NCBI GenBank assembly: GCA_964519595.1 | Contig: CAZFJN010000044.1 | Span: 1 to 15,135, forward strand | DNA length: 15,135 bases | DNA from: JANRKF01 sp964519595 | GTDB lineage: Bacteria > Pseudomonadota > Alphaproteobacteria > Rickettsiales > SXRF01 | Reading direction: 5' to 3' | Part shown: in pieces, positions 1 to 6,636 of the stretch | Layout of the letters: each line of letters starts with the position of its first letter | Numbering within the stretch: position 1 is the stretch's first letter | Position numbers and translations under genes: made by a program | The notes under the pieces: model-generated | The model's database searches: none | What the model saw: the letters and a program-made list of their open reading frames with translations, nothing else | Told to the model about the DNA's origin: nothing

Positions 1-275
1 ACACCGCATTTTTCGCAGACGATGCCGCGATATTTCATGCGCTTATATTTTCCGCATAAACATTCATAATCTTTTATAGGGCCAAAAATTCGCGCGCAGA
101 AGAGGCCGTCGCGCTCAGGTTTGAAGGTGCGGTAGTTGATGGTTTCCGGCTTTTTCACTTCGCCGAATGACCATGAACGGATTTTTTCCGGACTGGCGAT
201 TGAAATTTTAATCTCATCGAATTGTTTAGCCACCTGCGTGGCGTTGCCGCCAAAAAAACTCATGACTTCGTTCAT
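1..275 (-). CDS. rpoC: RNA polymerase beta' subunit, N-terminal 91 codons (cut by window edge)
   Basis: This is the start of the beta' subunit of DNA-directed RNA polymerase, which carries the catalytic Mg-binding loop further on, outside this window. The visible part follows the family closely: IRSWSFGEVKKPETINYRTF at residues 32-51, then GLFCARIFGP, then the zinc-ribbon cysteines C72, C74, C87 and C90 (CLCGKYKR...CEKC). In E. coli the matching cysteines are 70, 72, 85 and 88. The ATG at 275 is preceded by AGGA nine bases upstream, and the protein begins MNEVMSFF. The frame is open to the window edge, so the gene is partial only because of the cut. rpoC is separated from rpoB by about 1 kb of other genes, which is unusual. 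It must either be read through from rpoB or have its own promoter between 276 and 365, where I see no convincing one. Confidence 0.97.
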   Translation of the reverse strand, partial: MNEVMSFFGGNATQVAKQFDEIKISIASPEKIRSWSFGEVKKPETINYRTFKPERDGLFCARIFGPIKDYECLCGKYKRMKYRGIVCEKCG

Positions 276-296
276 ATTCTTTGTTCCTTGTTTGCC

Positions 297-316
297 ATTC
301 CAGCGCAAGCCGGAAT
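297..316. repeat. Short palindromic repeat, dRS3-like (ATTCC...GGAAT)
   Basis: ATTCCAGC-GCAA-GCCGGAAT is an 8-base inverted repeat with one imperfect pair and a four-base loop, followed by CTAG. It resembles the short ATTCC/GGAAT palindromes scattered between genes in many proteobacteria (dRS3 in Neisseria, for example). It lies in the 5' leader of rpoC, about 20 bases before the rpoC start, and in the upstream region of the divergent toxin gene. The resemblance is by eye; copy number in the genome is unknown. Confidence 0.45.
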
Positions 317-365
317 CTAGTTTTAGCCTTGCACAGATTTAACCTTTTATCTACCTTACCGCTTT

Positions 366-764
366 ATGACTATTCTTTTTCATCCAAATCCTGGCACGGT
401 ACTTGTTTGTGACTTTTCCGGTCTTGTTGAACCGGAAATGGTCAAAACACGTCCTGTTATCATTGTTTCACCTCGCAATCGCCTGCGCTCCAATCTCTGT
501 ACTATTGTTCCTCTCAGTACCAGCAAGCCGGAAACAATTATGCCATGGCATGTATATCTCAAGCTTGATGTTCCACTTGCTACCAATTGGCCAAATACTG
601 AAGTTTGGGCTAAATGCGATATGCTTTATACCTTCCGCCTTGAAAGACTTGATCGACTTTACACACGCATTGGCAATGCTCGAAAATATTATGATAGAAA
701 AATTTCCGATGAGCAGCTGTCCTGCGTAAAGCATTGTATTAACTTGTTTCTTGAGCATTCTTAA
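366..764 (+). CDS. PemK/MazF-family toxin (endoribonuclease), no antitoxin gene beside it
   Basis: This 132-residue protein has the PemK/MazF pattern. PGTVLVCDFSG at 9-19 forms the first strands, and EMVKTRPVIIVSPRN at 24-38 contains the Arg-Pro that bears the catalytic arginine of the family. CTIVPLSTS at 45-53 matches the usual VVPLTT. Members are generally sequence-specific mRNA interferases paired with an upstream antitoxin. Here there is none: only 90 bases separate it from rpoC, which diverges. I see no MazE/PemI-type ORF nearby. Solo proteins of this subtype, with EMVK-RPV and a longer C-terminus, are common in Alphaproteobacteria, and their activity is poorly known. No Shine-Dalgarno sequence precedes the ATG. 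The gene is followed by the candidate sRNA promoter at 773 and a strong terminator at 851-890. It sits antisense to the rpoBC transcription unit. Family call is firm; toxic activity is inferred. Confidence 0.88.
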   Translation: MTILFHPNPGTVLVCDFSGLVEPEMVKTRPVIIVSPRNRLRSNLCTIVPLSTSKPETIMPWHVYLKLDVPLATNWPNTEVWAKCDMLYTFRLERLDRLYTRIGNARKYYDRKISDEQLSCVKHCINLFLEHS

Positions 765-772
765 CATTAGCC

Positions 773-801
773 TTGCATATTACTATATTTTATCATAAAA
801 T
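773..801 (+). promoter_or_regulatory. Sigma70-type promoter of the candidate small RNA
   Basis: TTGCAT at 773-778 and TAAAAT at 796-801 are separated by exactly 17 bases, a near-consensus sigma70 arrangement. It begins nine bases after the toxin stop codon and points away from the toxin, toward a terminator 50 bases on. No ORF lies between, so the expected product is a short RNA starting near 805-808. Confidence 0.6.
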
Positions 802-804
802 GTT

Positions 805-890
805 ACTGTCTCCCGCTCCTTCTGAGGTTTCCCTTAGATGCCGGGCTAGTAGCCGCGTTGGAGGCCTCCAGCGCGGCTTTTTATTTATTT
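805..890 (+). ncRNA. Candidate small RNA with an anti-Shine-Dalgarno 5' region
   Basis: A promoter (773-801) and an intrinsic terminator (851-890) frame an RNA of about 80 nt with no reading frame. Its 5' part appears single-stranded and contains CTCCCGCTCCTTCT at 810-823. The complement of this, AGAAGGAGCGGGAG, includes a perfect AGAAGGAG ribosome-binding sequence. A small stem follows: TCTGAGG (821-827) pairs with CCTTAGA (832-838) around a TTTC loop, with one G-U pair. The 3' end is the terminator hairpin and U-tract. This layout is typical of trans-acting sRNAs. Among known alphaproteobacterial families it recalls the aSD motif CCUCCUCCC of alpha-r14 (suhB/NfeR1), but the sequence is not that family as far as I can see. 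It could instead be released from the 3' UTR of the toxin mRNA. Confidence 0.5.
851..890 (+). terminator. Rho-independent terminator of the toxin and/or sRNA
   Basis: AGCCGCGTTGGA (851-862) pairs with TCCAGCGCGGCT (867-878) around a GGCC tetraloop, with one G-U pair, followed by TTTTTATTTATTT. It works only on the plus strand: in the rpoBC direction the same hairpin has no T-tract after it, so rpoB-rpoC read-through would not be stopped here. The T-tract overlaps the stop codon of the opposing orphan gene (885-887). Confidence 0.85.
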
Positions 891-1307
891 ACCGCCACGT
901 CCCCCTTTGACAACAGTTGCGTCTATTTTTTGTAATCCCAGAAATGGTGCACAGTGAATCAATTGGCGAAATCCGTCTAGAAGCTTAGGCGCAACTTCCA
1001 GTTTACCTTTTCCATTTTGTAGATCTTCCGTAATACTTAATAACTTTCCAACATTAGATTGTGACGTATAACAGGAATCCTTAGCTATATCATGGAAATG
1101 TACCAGCATGGCATGTGCTTTCTCTGCTATATCACGCGCATTTTGGTCTTTGCAATTAAACTCATAAACTTTTATATTTTTTGTTGATAACGTTTCTGTC
1201 GAGCTAGTCCATTCTGATTCATCCAACAACAGATTCATAGCAGCAGCGGTTATTTGTTGAGATGCTGCGACTTGTTTCGTTGCCAGAATAGCTTGTGATC
1301 TACTCAT
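885..1307 (-). CDS. Orphan protein encoded directly after rpoB, function unknown
   Basis: I do not recognise this 140-residue protein. It is soluble-looking and probably mainly helical. The N-terminus is rich in Ala and Gln (residues 7-24), four Cys are scattered through it, and the C-terminus is a basic glycine tail, GGRGGK. There is no signal peptide or membrane segment. The ATG at 1307 is three bases from the rpoB TAG. Its ribosome-binding sequence, AGAGG, lies eight bases before the ATG and inside the last codons of rpoB, so translation is probably coupled to that of rpoB. It lies between rpoB and rpoC on the same strand, and so should be made whenever the polymerase genes are transcribed. 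It converges with the toxin/sRNA pair. The good SD and full-length frame support a real gene; a role as antitoxin or polymerase-associated protein would be speculation. Confidence 0.7.
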   Translation of the reverse strand: MSRSQAILATKQVAASQQITAAAMNLLLDESEWTSSTETLSTKNIKVYEFNCKDQNARDIAEKAHAMLVHFHDIAKDSCYTSQSNVGKLLSITEDLQNGKGKLEVAPKLLDGFRQLIHCAPFLGLQKIDATVVKGGRGGK

Positions 1308-1310
1308 CGG

Positions 1311-4300
1311 CTACGCCTCTTTCTCAATTAGCTCAACATTCAGGCCGAGGGCTTTTAGTTCTTTGACCATTACGTGGAATGATTCAGGAATTCCTGATTC
1401 AAAGCTGTTATCACCACGTACTAGCGATTCATAGATTTTCGAGCGTCCGGCGACATCATCAGATTTAACGGTGAGCATTTCCTGCAGGCTATATGCCGCG
1501 CCGTAAGCTTGCAGCGCCCAGCATTCCATCTCTCCGAAACGTTGTCCGCCGAACTGCGATTTACCGCCGAGCGGCTGCTGTGTTACTAAGCTATATGGTC
1601 CGATTGAACGCGCGTGGATTTTGTCGTCAACCAGGTGATGCAGCTTCAGCATGTAAATATAGCCGACAGTGGTTTTGCGATCGAAAGGATCGCCAGTTCT
1701 GCCGTCATAAAGCTGCACCTGGCCGGAAGAATCATGGCCGGCTTTTTTCAGCCAGTGAACAATATCTTCTTCTTTCGCGCCGTCAAAAACCGGAGTGGCA
1801 AAAGGCACGCCTTTACGAAGGTTTCCGGCTAATTCCAGCACTTCACCATCATTCATCCGCTCGATTTCTTTCTGGTAAATTTTATCTTCGTAAGTGGTGG
1901 AAAGAAATTCACGCAGTTTTTTTGCCGAAGCGGCCTTGGCATTTTTTTCCTGAATATCTTCGAGCATGAAGCGAATCTGCTGGCCGATTCCGGCAGAAGC
2001 CCAGCCGAGGTGAGTTTCAAGAATCTGTCCAACATTCATCCGGCTTGGCACGCCGAGCGGATTGAGAACGATATCAACCGGAGTTCCATCTTCCAGATAA
2101 GGCATGTCTTCAACAGGAACTATTTTTGACACCACGCCTTTATTGCCGTGCCGTCCGGCCATTTTATCGCCTGGTTGAAGTTTGCGCTTAACCGCCACAA
2201 ATACTTTAACCATTTTCAGCACGCCAGGCATCAGATCATCGCCGGCTTGAACTTTGGAAACTTTTTCCTCGAATTTGTGATTAATCCGCGAAATTGCCGA
2301 GTCAAACTGTTTTTTAACCAGCTCAATTTCCTGAGTTGCCTTATCGTCTTTAAGGGCAAACTGCCACCATTGACCTTTGCTGTAACTTTCCAGATCAGCT
2401 TCTTTTAGTACGCCGCCGGTTTTGTAGTTTTTAGGGCCGGAGACTGGTTTTTTGCCAATTAATAATTCCTGCAGGCGAGCATATACATAACGTTCGATAA
2501 TTGCCCGCTCGTCGTCGCGATCTTTGGCCAGACGTTCAATTTCAGCTTTTTCGATTGATAAAGCGCGTTCGTCTTTTTCAATGCCGCGCCGTGAGAAAAT
2601 ACGCACTCCTACCACAGTGCCGGAAACTCCCGGCGGCAGGCGCAATGATGAATCACGAACATCGGAAGCTTTTTCGCCGAAAATAGCGCGCAGTAACTTT
2701 TCTTCCGGAGTCATTGGCGATTCTGATTTAGGAGTTATTTTGCCGACTAATATATCGCCCGGCTTAACTTCCGCGCCAATATGAACCACGCCGATTTCAT
2801 CGAGATTACGCAGAACTTCCTCGCCGACATTAGGAATATCACGAGTTATTTCTTCAGCGCCTAATTTAGTGTCACGCGCCATCAGCTCGAATTCTTCGAT
2901 ATGAATAGAGGTAAATACATCTTCCGCTACGATACGTTCGGAAATCAATATTGAATCTTCAAAATTATAACCATTCCAAGGCATGAACGCGACCAGAACA
3001 TTGCGGCCAAGGGCAAGCTCGCCAAGGTCAGTTGAAGGACCATCAGCGATTATATCGCCGGATTTCAACTGATCGCCGACTTTTATTATTGGCCGTTGAT
3101 TCAGGCAGGTTGATTGATTAGAGCGCGTATATTTGATCAGATTATAAATATCAACGCCAGGCGAGCCGTCTTCAGCTATTTCATTAGTGCGAATTACGAT
3201 TCTGGTTGCGTCAACTTGATCGACAACGCCGCCGCGCCGCGCCGAAGTTGTAACGCCGGAATCTTTGGCGACTATTTCTTCCATTCCTGTTCCGACCAGC
3301 GGCGCTTCTGAGCGCAGTAAAGGAACGGCCTGACGCTGCATGTTTGAGCCCATTAACGCGCGGTTGGCATCGTCATTTTCCAGAAAAGGAATCAGCGCTG
3401 CTGCAACTGAAACCAGCTGCTTAGGCGCAACGTCTAAATAATCAATCTGATCAGGCGGCAATAGCAGGAAATCACCGTTTTTGCGGCATGAAACCAGATC
3501 GCCGACAAAAGCGCCTTTTTCATCAAGCGGCACATTCGCCTGCGCGATAGCGTATTTTCCTTCTTCAATCGCCGACAGATAAATCACCTCATTGCTGACG
3601 TGATTAGCGCGAACCTTGCGATAAGGGCTTTCAATAAAGCCGTATTTATTGACACGCGCGTAAGTGGCCATTGAATTTATCAAGCCGATATTCGGACCTT
3701 CCGGAGTTTCAATCGGACAGATACGGCCGTAATGTGTCGGATGCACGTCGCGCACTTCAAAGCCAGCGCGTTCGCGAGTAAGACCACCTGGTCCAAGCGC
3801 GGAAAGGCGGCGTTTGTGAGTTATTTCCGACAGCGGATTCGTCTGATCCATGAATTGCGACAATTGTGAAGAGCCGAAAAATTCACGAATACTGGCGGCA
3901 ACCGGCTTGGCATTTACCATGTCATGCGGCATTACCGTATCAATATCAACTGAACTCATTCTTTCAACTATCGAGCGTTCCATCCGCAGCAAACCAATGC
4001 GGAATTGGTTTTCCATCAACTCGCCGACTGAACGAACGCGGCGATTGCCAAGATGATCAATATCATCAATTTCGCCAATGCCGTCTTTTAATCCGACCAG
4101 AATTTTCACTGTGCGAATTATGTCGTCATTAGTGAGAATGCCAACATTTTCGTCAATATTAAGATCAAGCCGCGCATTGGTTTTTACACGTCCTACCGCG
4201 GAAAGATCGTAGCGTTCAATATCAAAAAACAATGTTTTGAACAAGGCTTCCGCCGCTTCAGGAGTTGTAGGCTCTCCCGGGCGCATAACGCGGTAAATAT

Positions 4301-5432
4301 CAATCAGCGCATCTTCCTTAGTAAGGTTTTTATCAGCGACCAGAGTGTTGCGAATATAAGCTCCGACATTAGTGTAATCAATGTCCAGCACTGCTATGTC
4401 CCTAACTCCGGCTTTTTCGAGATCTTTAAGGCGCACTGCAGTTAATTCATCGCCAGCTTCAATATATATTTCGCCAGTTTCCGGATTTACGATGTCGGAA
4501 GCATTGAATTTTCCAACCATCAGCTCATCGCTTAACAGATATTCGCGCAGACCATCTTCATGTAATTTTGCGGCAGTGCGTGCATTGAGTTTTTTGCCGG
4601 CGGCGGCGACTATTTTGCCGGTTTTCGCGTCAACCAGATCAAAGGCCAGCTTCATGCCTTTCCATTGCTCAGCAACGAATTTTGCTGACCAGCCGTCTTT
4701 CTGACGTTTGAAGATTGTGCTGCTGTAGAAGGTTTTTAATATTGCGGCATTGTCCATGTCCAAAGCGCGTAGTAAAGTAGTCACCGGAACTTTGCGGCGG
4801 CGATCTATTCGCGCATTAACCAGATCCTTAGCGTCAAATTCGAAATCAAGCCATGAACCGCGATAAGGAATAATCCGCGCTGAATAGAGGAATTTTCCGG
4901 AGCTGTGCGTTTTGCCTTTATCATGATCAAAAAACACGCCAGGACTGCGGTGCATTTGCGAAACAATCACGCGTTCAGTGCCGTTTATAATGAAAGTTCC
5001 GTTCTCGGTCATGAGCGGAATGTCGCCCATGTACACTTCCTGCTCTTTAATATCTTTTATTTCGCGCGCACCAGTATCTTCATCAACTATCCAGACAATC
5101 AGGCGTAGAGTGACACGCAGTGGCGCGGCAAAATTAATTCCGCGAGAGCGGCATTCTTCGACATCATATTTAGGGGCGTCGAAATTAAAGCGCACAAATT
5201 CCAAAGTGGCAGTTTCAGCAAAATCCTTAATTGGAAAAACTGAAGAAAAAACCGCCTGCAGGCCGCTATTAACACGTTTGTCAGCAGGAATATTTATCTG
5301 CAGAAACTGATCATAGGAATTTTTCTGAACTTCAATCAGATTTGGCATTGGAGTAGCAGTTTCCATGCGGCCAAAACTTTTGCGAATACGTTTGCGGGCG
5401 GTAAAAGAAAGGCGAGATGCTGATTGTGCCAT
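1311..5432 (-). CDS. rpoB: RNA polymerase beta subunit
   Basis: This is the 1373-residue beta subunit of RNA polymerase. The rifampicin-binding region is canonical: SSQLSQFMDQTNPLSEITHK, with D529, H539 and S544 standing for E. coli D516, H526 and S531. The catalytic-centre segment GDKMAGRHGNKG (1088-1099) holds the two lysines matching E. coli K1065 and K1073. VDIVLNPLGVPSRMN follows, and the C-terminus runs GDNSFESGIPESFHVMVKEL. The frame is open up to an ATG at 5498, but I choose the ATG at 5432 because MAQSASRLSFTARKRIRKSFG aligns with the family start and the extra 22 residues do not. An AGG and a small hairpin lie just upstream of this ATG. The gene is preceded by rplL and followed, three bases after its stop, by the orphan gene rather than by rpoC. 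Confidence 0.98.
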   Translation of the reverse strand: MAQSASRLSFTARKRIRKSFGRMETATPMPNLIEVQKNSYDQFLQINIPADKRVNSGLQAVFSSVFPIKDFAETATLEFVRFNFDAPKYDVEECRSRGINFAAPLRVTLRLIVWIVDEDTGAREIKDIKEQEVYMGDIPLMTENGTFIINGTERVIVSQMHRSPGVFFDHDKGKTHSSGKFLYSARIIPYRGSWLDFEFDAKDLVNARIDRRRKVPVTTLLRALDMDNAAILKTFYSSTIFKRQKDGWSAKFVAEQWKGMKLAFDLVDAKTGKIVAAAGKKLNARTAAKLHEDGLREYLLSDELMVGKFNASDIVNPETGEIYIEAGDELTAVRLKDLEKAGVRDIAVLDIDYTNVGAYIRNTLVADKNLTKEDALIDIYRVMRPGEPTTPEAAEALFKTLFFDIERYDLSAVGRVKTNARLDLNIDENVGILTNDDIIRTVKILVGLKDGIGEIDDIDHLGNRRVRSVGELMENQFRIGLLRMERSIVERMSSVDIDTVMPHDMVNAKPVAASIREFFGSSQLSQFMDQTNPLSEITHKRRLSALGPGGLTRERAGFEVRDVHPTHYGRICPIETPEGPNIGLINSMATYARVNKYGFIESPYRKVRANHVSNEVIYLSAIEEGKYAIAQANVPLDEKGAFVGDLVSCRKNGDFLLLPPDQIDYLDVAPKQLVSVAAALIPFLENDDANRALMGSNMQRQAVPLLRSEAPLVGTGMEEIVAKDSGVTTSARRGGVVDQVDATRIVIRTNEIAEDGSPGVDIYNLIKYTRSNQSTCLNQRPIIKVGDQLKSGDIIADGPSTDLGELALGRNVLVAFMPWNGYNFEDSILISERIVAEDVFTSIHIEEFELMARDTKLGAEEITRDIPNVGEEVLRNLDEIGVVHIGAEVKPGDILVGKITPKSESPMTPEEKLLRAIFGEKASDVRDSSLRLPPGVSGTVVGVRIFSRRGIEKDERALSIEKAEIERLAKDRDDERAIIERYVYARLQELLIGKKPVSGPKNYKTGGVLKEADLESYSKGQWWQFALKDDKATQEIELVKKQFDSAISRINHKFEEKVSKVQAGDDLMPGVLKMVKVFVAVKRKLQPGDKMAGRHGNKGVVSKIVPVEDMPYLEDGTPVDIVLNPLGVPSRMNVGQILETHLGWASAGIGQQIRFMLEDIQEKNAKAASAKKLREFLSTTYEDKIYQKEIERMNDGEVLELAGNLRKGVPFATPVFDGAKEEDIVHWLKKAGHDSSGQVQLYDGRTGDPFDRKTTVGYIYMLKLHHLVDDKIHARSIGPYSLVTQQPLGGKSQFGGQRFGEMECWALQAYGAAYSLQEMLTVKSDDVAGRSKIYESLVRGDNSFESGIPESFHVMVKELKALGLNVELIEKEA

Positions 5433-5437
5433 GCGAG

Positions 5438-5452
5438 GTAACCTTTGGTTAC
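5438..5452 (-). promoter_or_regulatory. Hairpin covering the rpoB ribosome-binding site
   Basis: GTAACC and GGTTAC form a perfect six-base inverted repeat around a three-base loop. It lies 5 to 19 bases before the rpoB ATG and takes in the only SD-like sequence there (AGG). Folding would limit ribosome access. It may be a translational control site, or only a short chance repeat. Confidence 0.35.
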
Positions 5453-5559
5453 AGGATTCAGATTTTTGTTGCGATTTGGAAATTTTGCAAATTTGCAAAT
5501 CTTCAAAACCGCAACAACAATCTTAAAGCCTAAATTATAAACGCTATAAACGCCAAAGT

Positions 5560-5584
5560 CGGAGCGCCATATATGGCAGCTCCG
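5560..5584 (-). promoter_or_regulatory. Stem-loop between rplL and rpoB (possible attenuator or processing site)
   Basis: CGGAGC and GCTCCG flank the self-complementary GCCATATATGGC, giving a long stem with one bulged base 20 bases after the rplL stop. No T-tract follows in the direction of transcription, so it is not a full intrinsic terminator. E. coli has a partial terminator and an RNase III site at this same place in the operon, which makes a similar role plausible here. The rest of the 172-base gap contains TTTGCAAATTTGCAAA (a tandem TTTGCAAA) and no gene. Confidence 0.45.
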
Positions 5585-5604
5585 CTATTGGTTTTTTTGT
5601 TTTA

Positions 5605-5985
5605 CTACTTAACTTCAACGGCAGCGCCGGCTTCAGTGAGAAGCTTTTTGATTTTTTCAGCTTCTTCTTTTCCAACGCCTTCTTTAACTGGCTTAGGAGC
5701 TGCTTCTACCAGATCCTTAGCTTCTTTCAGGCCGAGTCCGGTTACTTCGCGGACAACTTTGATCACGCCGATTTTCTTATCAGCAGGCGCTGAGGCGAGA
5801 ATTACGTTGAATTCAGTTTGTGCTTCAGCAGCCGGACCAGCGGCGGCAGCGCCACCAGCGGCAGCAACAGCTACCGGAGCAGCAGCGGAAACGCCCCATT
5901 TTTCTTCGAGCATTTTGGAAAGCTCGGCCGCTTCGATTACGGTTAATGCTGACAATTCATCAACGATTTTTGCAAGATTAGACAT
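5605..5985 (-). CDS. rplL: 50S ribosomal protein L7/L12
   Basis: This 126-residue protein is the L7/L12 stalk protein that recruits translation factors to the ribosome. The N-terminal dimerisation and L10-binding helices (MSNLAKIVDELSALTVIEAA) are followed by an alanine-rich hinge at about 35-55. The C-terminal domain includes EFNVILASAPADKKIGVIK and GLGLKEAKDLVEAAPKPVKE, which bind elongation factors. The ATG at 5985 is preceded by GGAG eight bases upstream; an in-frame ATG three codons earlier lacks such a site. It lies 132 bases after rplJ, the usual neighbour, in an A-rich leader with repeated CGGAAGTAAAA/AAGTAAAAAT units. Confidence 0.97.
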   Translation of the reverse strand: MSNLAKIVDELSALTVIEAAELSKMLEEKWGVSAAAPVAVAAAGGAAAAGPAAEAQTEFNVILASAPADKKIGVIKVVREVTGLGLKEAKDLVEAAPKPVKEGVGKEEAEKIKKLLTEAGAAVEVK

Positions 5986-6117
5986 AAAATACACTCCAGT
6001 TAAAAATTACCAATTTCTGTTACTATTTTTTACTTATTTTTACTTATTTTCACTTCCGTTTTTTTACTTCCGTTCGGTCTTTTTACAGACATCTCCACCA
6101 GAAAATAATCCTTCAAA

Positions 6118-6627
6118 CTATTCCTTTCTGGATTTAGCGGCGATGACACGGGCGACCTGACCTCCCGGAGCCTGCAGCACGCAAGCAAGGCGCGTAGCAG
6201 GAGTTTGCAATATACCAACAATTTTAGCGCGCAGTTCGTTCAGCGAAGGCAATTTAGCCAGCGACTCAACCGCTTTAGCGTCAAGCTTCTGAGCGCCAAA
6301 TGCGCCGCCGATAATAACCAGCTTGTCATTAGTTTTTGCGAAATCAACCAGACCTTTGGCGACTGCTACCGGATCTTGAGCAGTGGCGATTGCCGAAGGG
6401 CCTTTGAGCATTTCCGCGATATTTTCAAAAACCGTATCTTGCGTGGCTATTTTGGCCAGACGGTTTTTGGTGATTTTGAATTCCGCGCCGGCTTCGCGCA
6501 TTTTTACGCGCAGCGCGTTCATTTCAGCGACAGTTAAGCCTTTATTATGAACAACCAAGGCTATTGCTGCTTGTTTGAGCTTGGAATTTGTTGATTCGAT
6601 CAGCTGTTTTTTCTGGATTCTGTTCAT
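6118..6627 (-). CDS. rplJ: 50S ribosomal protein L10
   Basis: L10 (169 residues) anchors the L7/L12 dimers to 23S rRNA at the base of the ribosomal stalk. The N-terminal rRNA-binding part includes NKGLTVAEMNALRVKMREAG and FKITKNRLAKIA (about 28-63), followed by KGPSAIATA. The C-terminal helix (about 135-169) is where L7/L12 dimers bind. Its ATG is preceded by a strong GGGGGA sequence. It begins nine bases after the rplA stop, so the two are one transcript. In many bacteria L10 with L7/L12 represses this mRNA; I did not identify the binding site here. Confidence 0.97.
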   Translation of the reverse strand: MNRIQKKQLIESTNSKLKQAAIALVVHNKGLTVAEMNALRVKMREAGAEFKITKNRLAKIATQDTVFENIAEMLKGPSAIATAQDPVAVAKGLVDFAKTNDKLVIIGGAFGAQKLDAKAVESLAKLPSLNELRAKIVGILQTPATRLACVLQAPGGQVARVIAAKSRKE

Positions 6628-6636
6628 AATTTCCCC

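Noticed and set aside
136..342. Plus-strand ORF of 68 codons over the rpoC start
   Set aside because: It is the antisense shadow of the rpoC N-terminus, which matches the family residue by residue.
366..890. A type III (ToxIN-like) toxin-RNA antitoxin system
   Set aside because: Type III antitoxin RNAs are tandem-repeat arrays upstream of the toxin. Here the RNA is downstream with its own promoter and has no repeats.
3840..3862. Possible rifampicin-resistance change in RpoB (Thr where E. coli has N518)
   Set aside because: MDQTNPLSEITHKRRLSALG looks normal for alphaproteobacterial RpoB, and the main resistance positions (D516, H526, S531 in E. coli numbering) are unchanged.
1493..5310. Several plus-strand ORFs of 60-158 codons opposite rpoB
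   Set aside because: All lie antisense to a fully conserved rpoB frame, lack ribosome-binding sites and show no recognisable domains.
5433..5498. 22-residue N-terminal extension of RpoB from the ATG at 5498
   Set aside because: The ATG at 5432 gives the family N-terminus; the extension would run through the leader hairpin and matches nothing known.
6030..6221. 63-codon minus-strand ORF overlapping the end of rplJ
   Set aside because: It is in another frame of rplJ. Only its last 20 codons lie outside rplJ, and these are noted separately as a low-confidence small ORF.
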